64,000 nt of DNA from Thermoanaerobacterales bacterium (GCA_012840135.1 DUMA01000005.1:79518-143517); one strand, 5' to 3'; positions 26,208 to 35,620 are shown, counted from the first letter of the stretch. Notes: a model not told the origin generated them from the letters alone. A program made the numbers and translations.

Positions 26208-26912
26208 ATGGGCATTTTTAGCAGAGTGGCCAATATATTTAAAGCTAAAGCCAATACAGTTTTGAACGAATTGGAAAATCCGGAAGAAACTCTGAATTAT
26301 TCCATCGTTGAAATGAAGGAGCAGCTAAATAAAATAAAAAAGTCGCTTGTTGACATTACCACGGTCAAAAAAGGTCTGGAGGACGAGCTTGAAGACATTC
26401 AGGGCAAGATTCAGATCGCGGAAAACCAGGCAGAGCTGGCAGTCGCTTCAAATCGTGAGGACCTGGCCAGAGCCGCTCTGGAAAAGAAACAAAATCTTGT
26501 CGAAGAAAAGGAAAGACTCTCACGGCAGATAGAGGAGTTAAGTGGGAAACAGAGTATTATTCAAAAAAACAAGGAACACCTTGAATCGGAATTATCCGAG
26601 CTGGAAACGAAAAAACAGGAATTAATTGCTATGAACAGGGCTGCTGAAGCCCAGATGGCGGTAAAAGAAGCCCTGACCGGTATATCCAGTGAAATGAATG
26701 ACATAAGAGGCAGGATAGAAAGGGCTGAAAAAAGGATAAAAGAAAAAAAGGCTAAGGTATCGGCCATGGATGAACTAATTGAAATGGGTGCCCTGGAAGA
26801 ATTAGAGGAAAGGGATAATGTAGAAGCGGAATTGAACAAGATTCATCGGGAAGAGCTGATTAAGCAGGAGTTGGATAGACTAAAGAAGAAACACCAAGGG
26901 GGGAATGAATAA
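26208..26912 (+). CDS. pspA: PspA/IM30-family membrane-stress protein
   Basis: This 234-residue, almost entirely helical, coiled-coil protein of the ESCRT-III-like PspA/Vipp1 family binds stressed membranes. The N-terminal amphipathic helix MGIFSRVANIFKAKANTVLN and the following PEETLNYSIVEMKEQL are family hallmarks. It is preceded by AAGGAGGG and promoter module B. Its 3' end abuts the next gene, with a stop/start overlap at 26912. Control by the nearby two-component system is inferred. Confidence 0.92.
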   Translation: MGIFSRVANIFKAKANTVLNELENPEETLNYSIVEMKEQLNKIKKSLVDITTVKKGLEDELEDIQGKIQIAENQAELAVASNREDLARAALEKKQNLVEEKERLSRQIEELSGKQSIIQKNKEHLESELSELETKKQELIAMNRAAEAQMAVKEALTGISSEMNDIRGRIERAEKRIKEKKAKVSAMDELIEMGALEELEERDNVEAELNKIHREELIKQELDRLKKKHQGGNE

Positions 26913-27568
26913 TGGGATGCGGTGGCTTTGGAGGTTTTTTCAGCCCCTATTATTATTATCCGAGAAGGGGATGTTCCCATGGTGAAAATGAACCATACTA
27001 CCGTGAACAGAATGATACCGAAGAAAAATTGCTGGTATTAAAAAGGATGTATGCTGAAGGAATTATTGACGAGGAAGGTTACAGAGCATATAAGCAAAGG
27101 ATACTTGAAGGCTCGGTGGATTTTGAGGATTTAATGGAAATACGAAAAAATCACCATCGTGCCCATGAACACCATATGGATGAAAATCATCAAGTTAAAC
27201 CCGAAAGTAAAAGCAAATATCAGATTAAGCTGGATACTTTGAAACAATCCAGGGGAAAAATCCTGGAAATAAAACAAAAGCTGTCCGAAAAAATAAAAGA
27301 ATTGACCCGGGAAAAAGAAGCTATGGAAAAGATGGCCGAGACCGTATTAAAAGCCGGTGATCAAAAAGCAGAAGAGTTTATAAGTAAAAAGCTAGAATTA
27401 GAAGAAACACTCCAGAATTTAATCAAGAGAGACCGCGATTTACAGAAGGAAGTCGATAAAATTGACACTATGGTAAATATGCTCAATATAAAACAACTGG
27501 AACTGGAAGCAATGCAAATGCAGGAAGAAATATCTAATGTAAAAATGGTACTGGACGAAAACTCATAG
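26912..27568 (+). CDS. SHOCT/coiled-coil partner of PspA
   Basis: This 218-residue protein has a Gly/Tyr-rich, His-containing N-terminus (GCGGFGGFFSPYYYYP), a SHOCT-like segment (LLVLKRMYAEGIIDEEGYRAYKQRIL, about residues 41-66) and a His-rich linker (HHRAHEHHMDENH). A long coiled coil fills the C-terminal 120 residues. It is coupled to pspA through an overlapping stop/start and probably binds it. No named family was recognised. Confidence 0.8.
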   Translation: MGCGGFGGFFSPYYYYPRRGCSHGENEPYYREQNDTEEKLLVLKRMYAEGIIDEEGYRAYKQRILEGSVDFEDLMEIRKNHHRAHEHHMDENHQVKPESKSKYQIKLDTLKQSRGKILEIKQKLSEKIKELTREKEAMEKMAETVLKAGDQKAEEFISKKLELEETLQNLIKRDRDLQKEVDKIDTMVNMLNIKQLELEAMQMQEEISNVKMVLDENS

Positions 27569-27613
27569 AAAAGACGCGGGATAAATAAAAATGGCGTTGA
27601 GAGGGTTTCAGAA

Positions 27614-27706
27614 AGCAAGGCTGTAGAAATATTAAAATAAAGATATGCCAGAGGAGAAATAAATGAAGAAGAGTATAAACGCAGAAAGAAAATGTTGTTG
27701 ACTTAA
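27614..27706 (+). pseudogene. Decayed SHOCT-domain gene
   Basis: The frame from 27614 encodes SKAVEILK, a TAA stop, then RYARGEINEEEYKRRKKMLL. This is clearly the SHOCT motif of the genes at 23488 and 23754, with one nonsense codon and no usable start. It marks a lost third copy at the end of the pspA operon. Confidence 0.8.
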
Positions 27707-27822
27707 ATATTTATACGCGTTTAATGTATAACATTTGGCCGGTGGTGTTTCCACCGGCTTTTAAGTGTAAAATATAATGAGAATTAAAATTAAAAAAATG
27801 ATATTATAAATTCAGGGGTGTT

Positions 27823-28512
27823 ATGATGCTTAATATTCTTGTGGTGGATGATGAAGAAAACATAGTCAACGTGTTAAAGGCTTATCTGGAAAAGGAAGGA
27901 TACAGGGTTTTTACAGCATATGGAGGAAAAGAAGCTCTTGATATTTTTAGTAAGGAACGCATCGATTTTGTAGTGCTTGACCTAATGCTTCCCGATATTT
28001 CCGGAGAGCAGGTATGCAAGAAAATCCGGGTGAGGTCCCAGGTCCCCATCCTCATGCTTACTGCAAAGGCAGAGGAATCTAATAAAATAAACGGATTGGG
28101 GCTTGGAGCGGATGATTACATGGTGAAACCTTTTAGTCCCAGGGAACTGGTGGCCAGGGTCAAGGCCATATTGCGCAGGCTTGATAGGGAACAGACCATA
28201 AAAGCCGATATTATCGAATTTAATGATGGGAAATTGTTGATCGATAAAGAAAAAATGCAGGTAAAAAATAATAATATCCTGGTGGACCTGACGCCTACAG
28301 AATATAAACTCTTGCTGGTGTTAGTCCAGAATCCTGGGAAGGTCTTTACCCGAGACGAGCTGATAGAAAAAGTTCTGGGATATGATTATGAAGGATTTGA
28401 CAGGACTATAGACGCCCATATTAAGAACATAAGGCATAAGCTGCAGGATTATGAAAATGAACTTATAACCACGGTTTACGGTGTGGGTTATAAATTTATG
28501 GAAAACCAATGA
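27823..28512 (+). CDS. OmpR-family response regulator
   Basis: This 229-residue protein has a receiver domain (DDEEN at 10-14; phospho-acceptor Asp in VVLDLMLPD, about 54; Lys in MVKPFSPREL, about 105) and a C-terminal winged-helix DNA-binding domain (DLTPTEYKLLLVL, TIDAHIKNIRHKL, VYGVGYKF). It is encoded with a histidine kinase 66 bp downstream. The 11-bp tandem repeats at 23382 and 26104 are good candidate binding sites. Confidence 0.95.
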   Translation: MMLNILVVDDEENIVNVLKAYLEKEGYRVFTAYGGKEALDIFSKERIDFVVLDLMLPDISGEQVCKKIRVRSQVPILMLTAKAEESNKINGLGLGADDYMVKPFSPRELVARVKAILRRLDREQTIKADIIEFNDGKLLIDKEKMQVKNNNILVDLTPTEYKLLLVLVQNPGKVFTRDELIEKVLGYDYEGFDRTIDAHIKNIRHKLQDYENELITTVYGVGYKFMENQ

Positions 28513-28578
28513 CAACTTTGGCACTTGTTATATGATCAAATTACGTCGAATTGGTTATTAATATATGGGGGATAATTT

Positions 28579-29976
28579 ATGATAAAAAATTTAAAGACAA
28601 GGATTACGCTGTTAATTTTGGGCGGCACTCTTTTTGCTATAATACTGGTCAGCGTAATCACCAATATAAATCTATTCGGTAGCTTTAATGCCTATATGAA
28701 AAATGAACAAAAAAACAGGATCAATCAGATCTTGGAGTTGATAAAAAATACCTATAGTCTGGAAAATGCGTGGACAGAATCTAACCTTAAAAATATACAG
28801 TTTTCACCCCTTATAAAGGAGTTTGACGTGGTTATAAGGACACTTGATGGAAAGATAGTTTTTGCCCATCCAATGGAGTATAACATGATGGAAATACACA
28901 AGCAAATGATGGGATGGATGAAAAATCACATGATGGGGGGAGCCGTTGAACCAGGTAATTATGTTTCAGAGAAATATGATTTAATAGTAAAGGGTAAAAA
29001 TATAGGCAGTGTTGAAATCGGTTATGTAGGACCTTTTACCATTTCTGAAAGGGAAATACAATTTTCCAGGCAGATAAATACTTCGATTATTTACGCCGCA
29101 GTAATTGCGGTAATGGCATCGGTGGCCCTTGGTATTTATTCCTCAAAAATAATGTCAAGCCCCATTTTAATAATCACCGATGCAGCCAACCAAATAAGGA
29201 AAGGAAATTTAGACATACAAGTGAAAGTGCCTACAGGTGTTACGGAACTTAAGCAGCTTTCCGAGTCCATAAATCACCTGGCCAGGTCCCTAAGTGAACA
29301 GGAAAAGTTAAGAAAAAGATTGACTCAGGATATTTCTCATGAGCTCCGGACTCCCCTGACCATTTTACAAAGCCATATAGAAGCCATCAGTGACGGAATA
29401 TGGGAACCCACCATGGATAAACTTGCCATTTGCAAAAATGAAGTCGAAAGACTCATAAAACTTGTGGAACAGCTCAAGGACCTTGCCGATATAGAAAATC
29501 ATACAATTGCGCGGGAAATAGAAAAATACAATTTATCAGAGTCAATAATGCAAATTTTAGAAGCTTTTACACTCGAGTTTAAAGAAAAGGACATAAAGCT
29601 TGCCACAAATATAACACAAAATGTATATATCTATGGAGATAAAGACAAGATAGGCCGAGCTATAATCAATATCATTTCAAATGCCTTAAAATATACTAAT
29701 CCAGGGGGCTCTGTGTATGTCTCATTAAATGATGCGAAAAATGATATTAAAATTATAATAGAGGATACCGGTATAGGAATAGACCAAAAAGATCTTCCAT
29801 ACATCTTTGAAAGGTTTTATAGAAGCGATGAATCAAGAAGCAGAAAGACGGGAGGAACAGGCATCGGTTTGACCATAGCAAAAACCCTCATAGAGACTCA
29901 TGGAGGCAAGATAATGGTAGAAAGCCAGAAAGGCAAAGGCACCAGGTTTACTGTTGTTTTACCAAAAAAAGCATAA
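28579..29976 (+). CDS. Sensor histidine kinase with Met/His-rich sensor loop
   Basis: This 465-residue kinase has TM1 (about 10-30), an extracytoplasmic domain, TM2 (about 166-190), HAMP, HisKA (ISHELRTPLTIL, His about 256), the N box IISNALKYT, EDTGIGIDQKDLPYIFERF and GTGIGLTIAK. The sensor domain contains an unusual run of Met and His residues (MEYNMMEIHKQMMGWMKNHM, about 97-116), suggesting direct sensing of a soft metal such as Cu(I) or Ag(I). The gene pairs with the regulator at 27823 and lies just before the copA operator. Confidence 0.93.
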   Translation: MIKNLKTRITLLILGGTLFAIILVSVITNINLFGSFNAYMKNEQKNRINQILELIKNTYSLENAWTESNLKNIQFSPLIKEFDVVIRTLDGKIVFAHPMEYNMMEIHKQMMGWMKNHMMGGAVEPGNYVSEKYDLIVKGKNIGSVEIGYVGPFTISEREIQFSRQINTSIIYAAVIAVMASVALGIYSSKIMSSPILIITDAANQIRKGNLDIQVKVPTGVTELKQLSESINHLARSLSEQEKLRKRLTQDISHELRTPLTILQSHIEAISDGIWEPTMDKLAICKNEVERLIKLVEQLKDLADIENHTIAREIEKYNLSESIMQILEAFTLEFKEKDIKLATNITQNVYIYGDKDKIGRAIINIISNALKYTNPGGSVYVSLNDAKNDIKIIIEDTGIGIDQKDLPYIFERFYRSDESRSRKTGGTGIGLTIAKTLIETHGGKIMVESQKGKGTRFTVVLPKKA

Positions 29977-29993
29977 AATAAATTTACCTCCTA

Positions 29994-30149
29994 TTGACAA
30001 AAAATAAAACAAAGATATAATAAAAGACAGATACCCATAGGGGGTATAAAATATGAAGATGTCGGAAGCCGGAATTTAGAGTTTAAGATAGAGAGTTCCG
30101 ACTTAGCCGGCACATTAAGCTAAACTTATCTAAAAGGAGGAATTTATAT
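29994..30149 (+). promoter_or_regulatory. CsoR-type promoter/operator 4 and copA leader
   Basis: TTGACA (29994-29999) and TATAAT (30016-30021) are spaced by 16 bp, and the operator ATACCCATAGGGGGTAT is at 30031-30047. The roughly 100-nt leader contains GTCGGAA and TTCCGAC arms that could form a hairpin, and then the AAAGGAGG site of copA. Confidence 0.8.
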
Positions 30150-32561
30150 ATGTCGGGCAGTGTCAGCAAGGCAGGAATTAAGATAAAAGGTATGACCTGT
30201 GCCTCCTGTGCCGCCAGGATAGAAAAGGCCATTTCCAAAATGCCTGGGGTTCAGCAGGTCAATGTGAATTTTGCTGCCGAAAAGGCCAATATAACATATG
30301 ATTCAGGCAAGCTTACAGTGGGTGACTTTATCCAGAAGATAAAAGATGTAGGATATGATGTAATCCTGGATAAAGTGGAACTGGGACTAAAGAACATGAA
30401 TTGTGCCTCATGCGCGGCAAAAATAGAAAAAGCCCTCGCCAAAGCACCGGGAGTTTATAAGGCCTCGGTAAATTTTGCCACGGAGACAGCTACGGTGGAG
30501 TACAACAGCAGTGAGATAGATATTAAGAATCTAATAAATATTGTCAGGAAAACAGGCTATGATGCTTTTGAAAAAACCGAGATGAATGTAGATCGGGAAA
30601 AACAAGAGAGAGAGCGGGAAATAAGGTCTTTAGGAAGACTTGTGGTAATATCAACAATACTTACAATCCCGCTGGTTATATCTATGGTGCTGAGGATTTT
30701 AGATAAACCGGGCGGCATTCTTGACAATCCATGGTTTCAGATAGCTCTTTCAGCACCTGTCCAGTTCATCATCGGTTACAGGTATTACAGGGGCGCCTAC
30801 CATGCTTTAAGAGGCGGTGGTGCCAATATGGACGTTTTGATTGCCATGGGCACCACAGCGGCCTTCTTCTACAGCCTGTATAATGTATTTACGTTACCTA
30901 TGGAAGTAATACACAATTATTTGTACTTTGAAGCTTCTGCGGTGATCATTACCCTCATCACCCTTGGCAAATATCTGGAGGCGGTGGCCAAGGGCAGGAC
31001 TTCCGAGGCCATCAAAAAGCTCATGGGCCTACAAGCCAAGACCGCCCGGGTAATAAGGAACAACCAGGAAATGGATATTCCGGTGGAAGAAGTGGAAGTG
31101 GGAGACATAGTGGTGGTAAGGCCCGGGGAGAAAATACCGGTTGACGGCAAAATAATAGAAGGTTATTCATCGGTGGATGAGTCCATGCTAACCGGCGAGA
31201 GCATACCGGTGGAGAAAAAGGTGGGAGACGAAGTGGTGGGTGCCACGTTGAACAAGACCGGCACCTTCAAGTTCGAGGCCACCAAAGTCGGAAAGGATAC
31301 GGCACTAGCCCAGATAATAAAGATGGTGGAAGATGCCCAGGGTTCCAAGGCTCCCATACAGAAGCTGGCAGATCAGATTTCAGGAATATTCGTTCCGATA
31401 GTAATAGTTATCGCTGCCATTTCTTTCGGGGTATGGTATTTTATCTTTGGCAACTTCACTGCAGGCCTTATCAATGCAGTTTCGGTTCTTGTCATAGCTT
31501 GCCCCTGCGCCCTGGGCCTTGCTACCCCTACTTCAGTCATGGTAGGTACCGGCAAGGGTGCTGAAAATGGTGTCCTGATAAAAGGCGGTGAGCACCTGGA
31601 GCGTGCTCATAAAATAAAGGCCATCGTCCTGGATAAAACGGGAACCATTACCAAAGGAAAGCCCGAAGTTACCGACATTGTATCCCTGGGAGATATGAAA
31701 CCCGAAGAGATATTGATATTTGCGGCATCATCCGAGAAAGGTTCCGAACACCCCCTGGGGGAGGCTATTGTCAATAAAGCCAAAGATGCAAATATGAAAC
31801 TTTTCGATCCGGAAAATTTCGAAGCCATTCCGGGGCACGGCATATACTCAAAAATCCAGGGCAGAGAAATACATTTTGGCAACCGGCGGCTTATGGCAAA
31901 ACAAAATCTTCCAACAGAGGGCATTGAAAACCTGCTTACAAAATTAGAAGACGAAGGAAAGACCGCCATGATCATGGCCATCGACGGCAAAATAGAAGGC
32001 GTGGTGGCGGTGGCGGATACCGTGAAGGACCATTCTAAAGAGGCCATAGATGAACTTAAGAAACTGGGTATTGAAGTGTGGATGATCACCGGCGACAATA
32101 AGCGCACGGCCAATGCCATTGCAAGGCAGGTAGGAATTGATCACGTGCTGGCAGAAGTGCTGCCGGAAAATAAGGCCCAGGAAGTGGAAAAACTCAAGAA
32201 GCAGGGCAAGCTTACCGCCATGGTGGGAGACGGCATCAACGACGCTCCGGCTCTTGCTGCCGCCGATGTAGGCATAGCCATAGGCACAGGCACTGATGTG
32301 GCCATGGAGGCCGCCGATATTACCCTTATGAGTGGGGACCTTAGAGGAATAGTCACTGCCATCAAGCTAAGCCGTGCCACCATGAGAAACATCAAGCAGA
32401 ACCTCTTCTGGGCATTTATATACAATACTGTGGGGATACCCTTTGCGGCCCTGGGATTTTTAAGCCCCGCCATCGCAGGAGGAGCCATGGCCTTCAGCTC
32501 GGTATCGGTGGTAACCAATGCTTTAAGGCTCAGAAAGTTTAAGCCTGAAACTGCAATGTAG
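30150..32561 (+). CDS. copA: Copper-exporting P1B-type ATPase
   Basis: CopA is a P-type ATPase that pumps Cu(I) out of the cytosol. The 803 residues contain two N-terminal heavy-metal domains, [15 protein letters not shown] (about 12-26) and [15 protein letters not shown] (about 82-96). These precede eight membrane helices, the ion-site CPC motif in [11 protein letters not shown] (about 451), the phosphorylated Asp in [13 protein letters not shown] (about 494), the HP motif SEHPLGE, and the hinge [16 protein letters not shown]. It is monocistronic behind CsoR-type operator 4 and ends at a terminator. Confidence 0.97.
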   Translation: MSGSVSKAGIKIKGMTCASCAARIEKAISKMPGVQQVNVNFAAEKANITYDSGKLTVGDFIQKIKDVGYDVILDKVELGLKNMNCASCAAKIEKALAKAPGVYKASVNFATETATVEYNSSEIDIKNLINIVRKTGYDAFEKTEMNVDREKQEREREIRSLGRLVVISTILTIPLVISMVLRILDKPGGILDNPWFQIALSAPVQFIIGYRYYRGAYHALRGGGANMDVLIAMGTTAAFFYSLYNVFTLPMEVIHNYLYFEASAVIITLITLGKYLEAVAKGRTSEAIKKLMGLQAKTARVIRNNQEMDIPVEEVEVGDIVVVRPGEKIPVDGKIIEGYSSVDESMLTGESIPVEKKVGDEVVGATLNKTGTFKFEATKVGKDTALAQIIKMVEDAQGSKAPIQKLADQISGIFVPIVIVIAAISFGVWYFIFGNFTAGLINAVSVLVIACPCALGLATPTSVMVGTGKGAENGVLIKGGEHLERAHKIKAIVLDKTGTITKGKPEVTDIVSLGDMKPEEILIFAASSEKGSEHPLGEAIVNKAKDANMKLFDPENFEAIPGHGIYSKIQGREIHFGNRRLMAKQNLPTEGIENLLTKLEDEGKTAMIMAIDGKIEGVVAVADTVKDHSKEAIDELKKLGIEVWMITGDNKRTANAIARQVGIDHVLAEVLPENKAQEVEKLKKQGKLTAMVGDGINDAPALAAADVGIAIGTGTDVAMEAADITLMSGDLRGIVTAIKLSRATMRNIKQNLFWAFIYNTVGIPFAALGFLSPAIAGGAMAFSSVSVVTNALRLRKFKPETAM

Positions 32562-32870
32562 TACATGCCGACCTAATAGAATCAAAATACTGATATATTG
32601 CCTATAGAGGTATACGGAAATCTAAAAACCTTTAAGCAATGAATTAAAGAAGCGCTAATATAATGGCGCTTCTTTTTATAATAACGCTATGCATAGTAAA
32701 AGCACGACATCCTCTTGCACAGTTTAAACAAATATAACCGCTTCTCAGGGATGGCTTCGCGTCTAGGTTGAATTTTTTGAGACAGCGTTCAGATAAAGAA
32801 AGAAGCACCACTATCATAGCGCTTCTGAGAGAGCTTTTTACTTAAGAGGGCTCTCAATACTTGTTGAAAT
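32562..32870. terminator. copA terminator (cassette copy 2) and surrounding non-coding DNA
   Basis: AAGAAGCGC (32647-32655) pairs with GCGCTTCT (32666-32673), followed by five T residues. The 21 bp before it repeat those of the terminator at 24037. A decayed third copy may lie at 32800-32825. The inverted arms GAGAGC and GCTCTC at about 32827-32860 could terminate the catalase fragment from the other side. No gene is seen. Confidence 0.75.
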
Positions 32871-33266
32871 TTAAAAAATGTGCTTACTTGCCAGATATTC
32901 CCTCACGAGCATGAGAGTTTCTCCAAACCTTTGGAAGTGCACCACTTCCCGTTCACGGAGGAAAGATAGCGTAGCTATCACCCCGGCGTCGTCAGTTAAA
33001 TTTATCAGGTGTTCGTAGGCGGTGCGAGCCTTCTGTTCTGCGGCCAGATCTTCATGCAGGTCGGCTATAGGGTCACCGGTGGCCTGGATATATGCGGCGG
33101 TCCATGGGACACCGGCAGCATCATGGGGATACAGAGCATGATCGTGCTGGGCATAGTGGTCGCCCATACCGGCCCGGCGGAGCTGTTCTGGTGTTGCTCC
33201 ATCGGTAAGTTTATATATCAATGTTCCTATAATTTCCCAGTGGGCCATCTCTTCGGTGCCAATATG
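32871..33266 (-). pseudogene. cotJC: 3' fragment of a manganese catalase gene (CotJC-like), split by the element
   Basis: The 3' two thirds of a manganese-catalase-type spore-coat protein gene is present. The frame reads IGTEEMAHWE, IYKLT, GDHYAQHD, AAGVPWTAAYIQATGDPIADLHEDLAAEQKART and REREVVHFQRF, closely following the CotJC family. The metal-ligand positions Glu-x2-His (EEMAHWE), Glu in AAEQKA and His in EVVHFQ are kept, but the N-terminal helix with the first Glu ligand is missing. Upstream of ATT-GGC-ACC (33263-33255) the frame meets a stop at 33269-33267, 17-20 bp from the recombinase stop codon. The 5' part must lie elsewhere, most likely past the right end of the inserted element. Confidence 0.85.
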
Positions 33267-33285
33267 TTATCAATGATAAAATGGA
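33255..33285. other. Predicted attachment junction (left end of the integrated element)
   Basis: Catalase homology stops at about 33263-33266 and the recombinase stop codon is at 33286-33288. The crossover of a large serine recombinase should therefore lie within these bases. The short core cannot be defined without the other junction. Confidence 0.7.
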
Positions 33286-34839
33286 CTATAAATTTGGCAA
33301 TTTGGGGTATATTTTTAGTTTGAAATCCTCTACTTTCCCACTCCACCTTCCTCCTTTTTCTTTTATGTAGACTACTTTTTCAAGGACCTCTTTCAGAAGC
33401 TCATTTTTTTCTTTAGGAGTGTTAAGGCTCCAATAAGAATTTATCGTATTTTCCAATTTAGGGATGATATTTTTTTTGCTTTCCTCTCTGGCAGATATTT
33501 TTTCTAATTTATTTTCTAATTCTTTTTTATCTCTTTTTGCAGCAGTTATTTTTTCGTTTAATATTTTTGATCGCTTCAGGAATACTTCGATAGAATAGAT
33601 TCCTTGTTCCAGCAAGTCATGCAAATTATTTAATTGCTTGTCTAAAGTTTTTAAGTCATTATCAATGTTTTCTATAGACTGTTTTATTATATCAGCTTCT
33701 AAGTTACCTTCCAGCGTTTCCTGCTGCTGTATCTTTACTTTATACTTTTTGAGCCAATCCTCTAAGACGCCCAGTAATTTTTTTTCTACAAGGTATAGCG
33801 GGGAGCTGATATTTTTGCAGGTGGGTCCGGTGCATAAAAGAGTATCCGGATAACCGTTTTTATAGGGTTTTCTATTCATTTTTCGGCCGCACATACCGCA
33901 GACAATCAATCCGGCCAGAGGATTTTCAACTTTATATCTGGTCGGAACGGGTAAGGACGGGTTTTCGGCCAGATATTTTTGCGCCAGGTTAAATGTTTCC
34001 TCATCTATGATCGGATCATGCAATCCGTCAACCACAACCGCATTTTTGGCCCGGGGCCTTTCTTTTATCATTTCGCCATTTTTTATTTTTTTTATTTGCG
34101 GCCGCGCTTTCCACCTGATTTTCCCGATGTAGACAGGATTGGATAAAATTCCTCGAATGGTGGAGGTGGTCCAGTCTCCGCCCTTGCGGGTTGGTATTTT
34201 CATTTCGTTTAATCTATTCATGATTAAAGATACACCGATTCTATTGGTACCCGTATACCACTTATAAATTAATCGAACCACGTTTGCTTCGTCAGGGTTT
34301 ACTTCAAGCGTATATCCGGTATCGTTATCAAGTTTTTTTCGTGTATAGCCATAAGGAGGTATATTACCGACATATTTTCCTTCTTTTGCGGACAGAGTTC
34401 TGCCGCGTTGCAGACGTCTGTTTATGGTTTTGTATTCCCTCCTGGACATAAACAGGCCGAATTCAAAGTATTCCTCGTCAAATTCGTTTGAAGGGTCATA
34501 TATTTTCATAGGTGTAATGATTTTTGTGTTTGAGTATTTGAAAGTTTGTGCCACTATTCCCTGATCTATGGTATCTCCACGCGCCAGACGCTCTACTTCG
34601 ACAACAAGAACACCTTCCCACATTCCTCGCTCTACTTCGCTTAGAAGTTCCTGCATAACCGGTCTTGCGGCGATAGTTTCTCCCGATACGATTTCTTTAT
34701 ATATTTTGGTTATATTTATTTTTAACTTTTTTGCCAGCTCAAACAGGATTTTCTCATGCCTGGCCAGGGTTTCACCTTCCCCGCGTGCTTCGGCTTCAAT
34801 GTCGGCTCTGGATTTTCGAAGATACATGCAGTATGCCAA
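33286..34839 (-). CDS. Large serine recombinase (site-specific integrase/excisionase)
   Basis: This protein of about 517 residues has a resolvase catalytic domain (YLRKSRAD with the nucleophilic Ser; VERLARGDTIDQG), a recombinase domain (GYTRKKLDNDTGYTLEVNPD, then WTTSTIRGILSNPVYIGKIRWK), a zinc ribbon (CGMCGRKM...CTGPTCKN) and a C-terminal coiled coil. This is the architecture of phage and ICE integrases and of SpoIVCA. TTG 34839 is preferred because GGAAAGGATG lies upstream; an ATG at 34866 is poorly placed. Its 3' end abuts the split catalase, so it almost certainly performed the insertion and could reverse it. Confidence 0.95.
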   Translation of the reverse strand: MAYCMYLRKSRADIEAEARGEGETLARHEKILFELAKKLKINITKIYKEIVSGETIAARPVMQELLSEVERGMWEGVLVVEVERLARGDTIDQGIVAQTFKYSNTKIITPMKIYDPSNEFDEEYFEFGLFMSRREYKTINRRLQRGRTLSAKEGKYVGNIPPYGYTRKKLDNDTGYTLEVNPDEANVVRLIYKWYTGTNRIGVSLIMNRLNEMKIPTRKGGDWTTSTIRGILSNPVYIGKIRWKARPQIKKIKNGEMIKERPRAKNAVVVDGLHDPIIDEETFNLAQKYLAENPSLPVPTRYKVENPLAGLIVCGMCGRKMNRKPYKNGYPDTLLCTGPTCKNISSPLYLVEKKLLGVLEDWLKKYKVKIQQQETLEGNLEADIIKQSIENIDNDLKTLDKQLNNLHDLLEQGIYSIEVFLKRSKILNEKITAAKRDKKELENKLEKISAREESKKNIIPKLENTINSYWSLNTPKEKNELLKEVLEKVVYIKEKGGRWSGKVEDFKLKIYPKLPNL

Positions 34840-34924
34840 TGTTAAACATCCTTTCCACGCTGTCATGGAACATCTTCTTAATTAGAACAGGTCCGCTATT
34901 TCATTTAAAGATATTTTTGCTTTT

Positions 34925-35143
34925 TCATAAGGTATAAACCTTGGTGGTTTTCCCGCACTTCCAGCAAATTCTGTCCCACGCATATATGTTAATACCGTAT
35001 GTTTTTATGTATTCGAGAATCAGTTCATGGAATTTAAGCGTTGATTTACAGCGAGGAAAATTGGAGCACCCTGCGAAATTACCGTATTTTCCGGAATGAA
35101 GAATGTAATGTCCGTCACATAACCTGCACTTTACTTTTTTCAT
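34925..35143 (-). CDS. Zinc-ribbon protein (topoisomerase C4-like)
   Basis: This 72-residue protein begins with a four-Cys ribbon (CRLCDGHY...GNFAGCSNFPRCKST) of the type found at the end of type IA topoisomerases. It ends with a second CxxC (CWKCGKTT) near its C-terminus. Longer relatives continue beyond this second pair, so it may be truncated, although it has its own ribbon and a start with an AAGGTGTGAT-like site. Nucleic-acid binding is likely; the role is unknown. Confidence 0.7.
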   Translation of the reverse strand: MKKVKCRLCDGHYILHSGKYGNFAGCSNFPRCKSTLKFHELILEYIKTYGINIYAWDRICWKCGKTTKVYTL

Positions 35144-35247
35144 TTATCACACCTTATTTCATTAATCTACGTAATGTCAAAATAGTCGGCGATTTTAAGA
35201 GTTTCTGAGTCCGGTAAACGATTTTCATAACTTTTAATTAGGTGCTT

Positions 35248-35595
35248 TCACCCAACTCTAACATTATATCGGCTGCAGCTTTCAGCCACTTTATCTGCTT
35301 CGATTTCGAACGGTTGATGATGCATGTCTAGTCCGACGATATATCCTGCTTTTGGCATATCTTTGATTATGTGCTTTATTTCGTGTATAAAAACTTTGCA
35401 TTGGGTTTCGTAGTTTATGTTGCCGTTAAGTGCCAGGTGGTAGTAGCCTTTCCTGCTCACATATGTAAAGCCATACACGGTGGGCGGGAGGTTTGCAATG
35501 GTTACCCGTATGCCGAATGAATTCATAACTTCATAAAATGGCATGGTGCCATCCGTTAATGCCCTGAACAGGGGTTCATCTAAAAGCTCGAACAT
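35248..35595 (-). CDS. ImmA/IrrE-type metallopeptidase
   Basis: This 115-residue zinc peptidase has the signature FIHEIKHIIKD (HExxH, about residue 70) and the downstream acidic FEIEADKVAE helix that provides the third ligand. Such proteases cleave XRE-family repressors to derepress integrated elements (ICEBs1 ImmA and ImmR are the model). Here it lies on the same strand as, and two genes downstream of, the XRE repressor gene at 35951. It would be a candidate derepression switch for this element. The N-terminal part is short compared with ImmA. Confidence 0.85.
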   Translation of the reverse strand: MFELLDEPLFRALTDGTMPFYEVMNSFGIRVTIANLPPTVYGFTYVSRKGYYHLALNGNINYETQCKVFIHEIKHIIKDMPKAGYIVGLDMHHQPFEIEADKVAESCSRYNVRVG

Positions 35596-35620
35596 TCTGC
35601 AGCCCCCTTAAGTCGAGAGT

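Noticed and set aside
31607..32566. Leftward ORFs of 141-170 codons within copA
   Set aside because: They mirror codon usage of copA and have no ribosome-binding site or motif.
32592..32612. Fifth CsoR-type operator after copA (TTGCCTATAGAGGTATA)
   Set aside because: The left arm is degenerate, there is no promoter before it and no gene follows in that direction.
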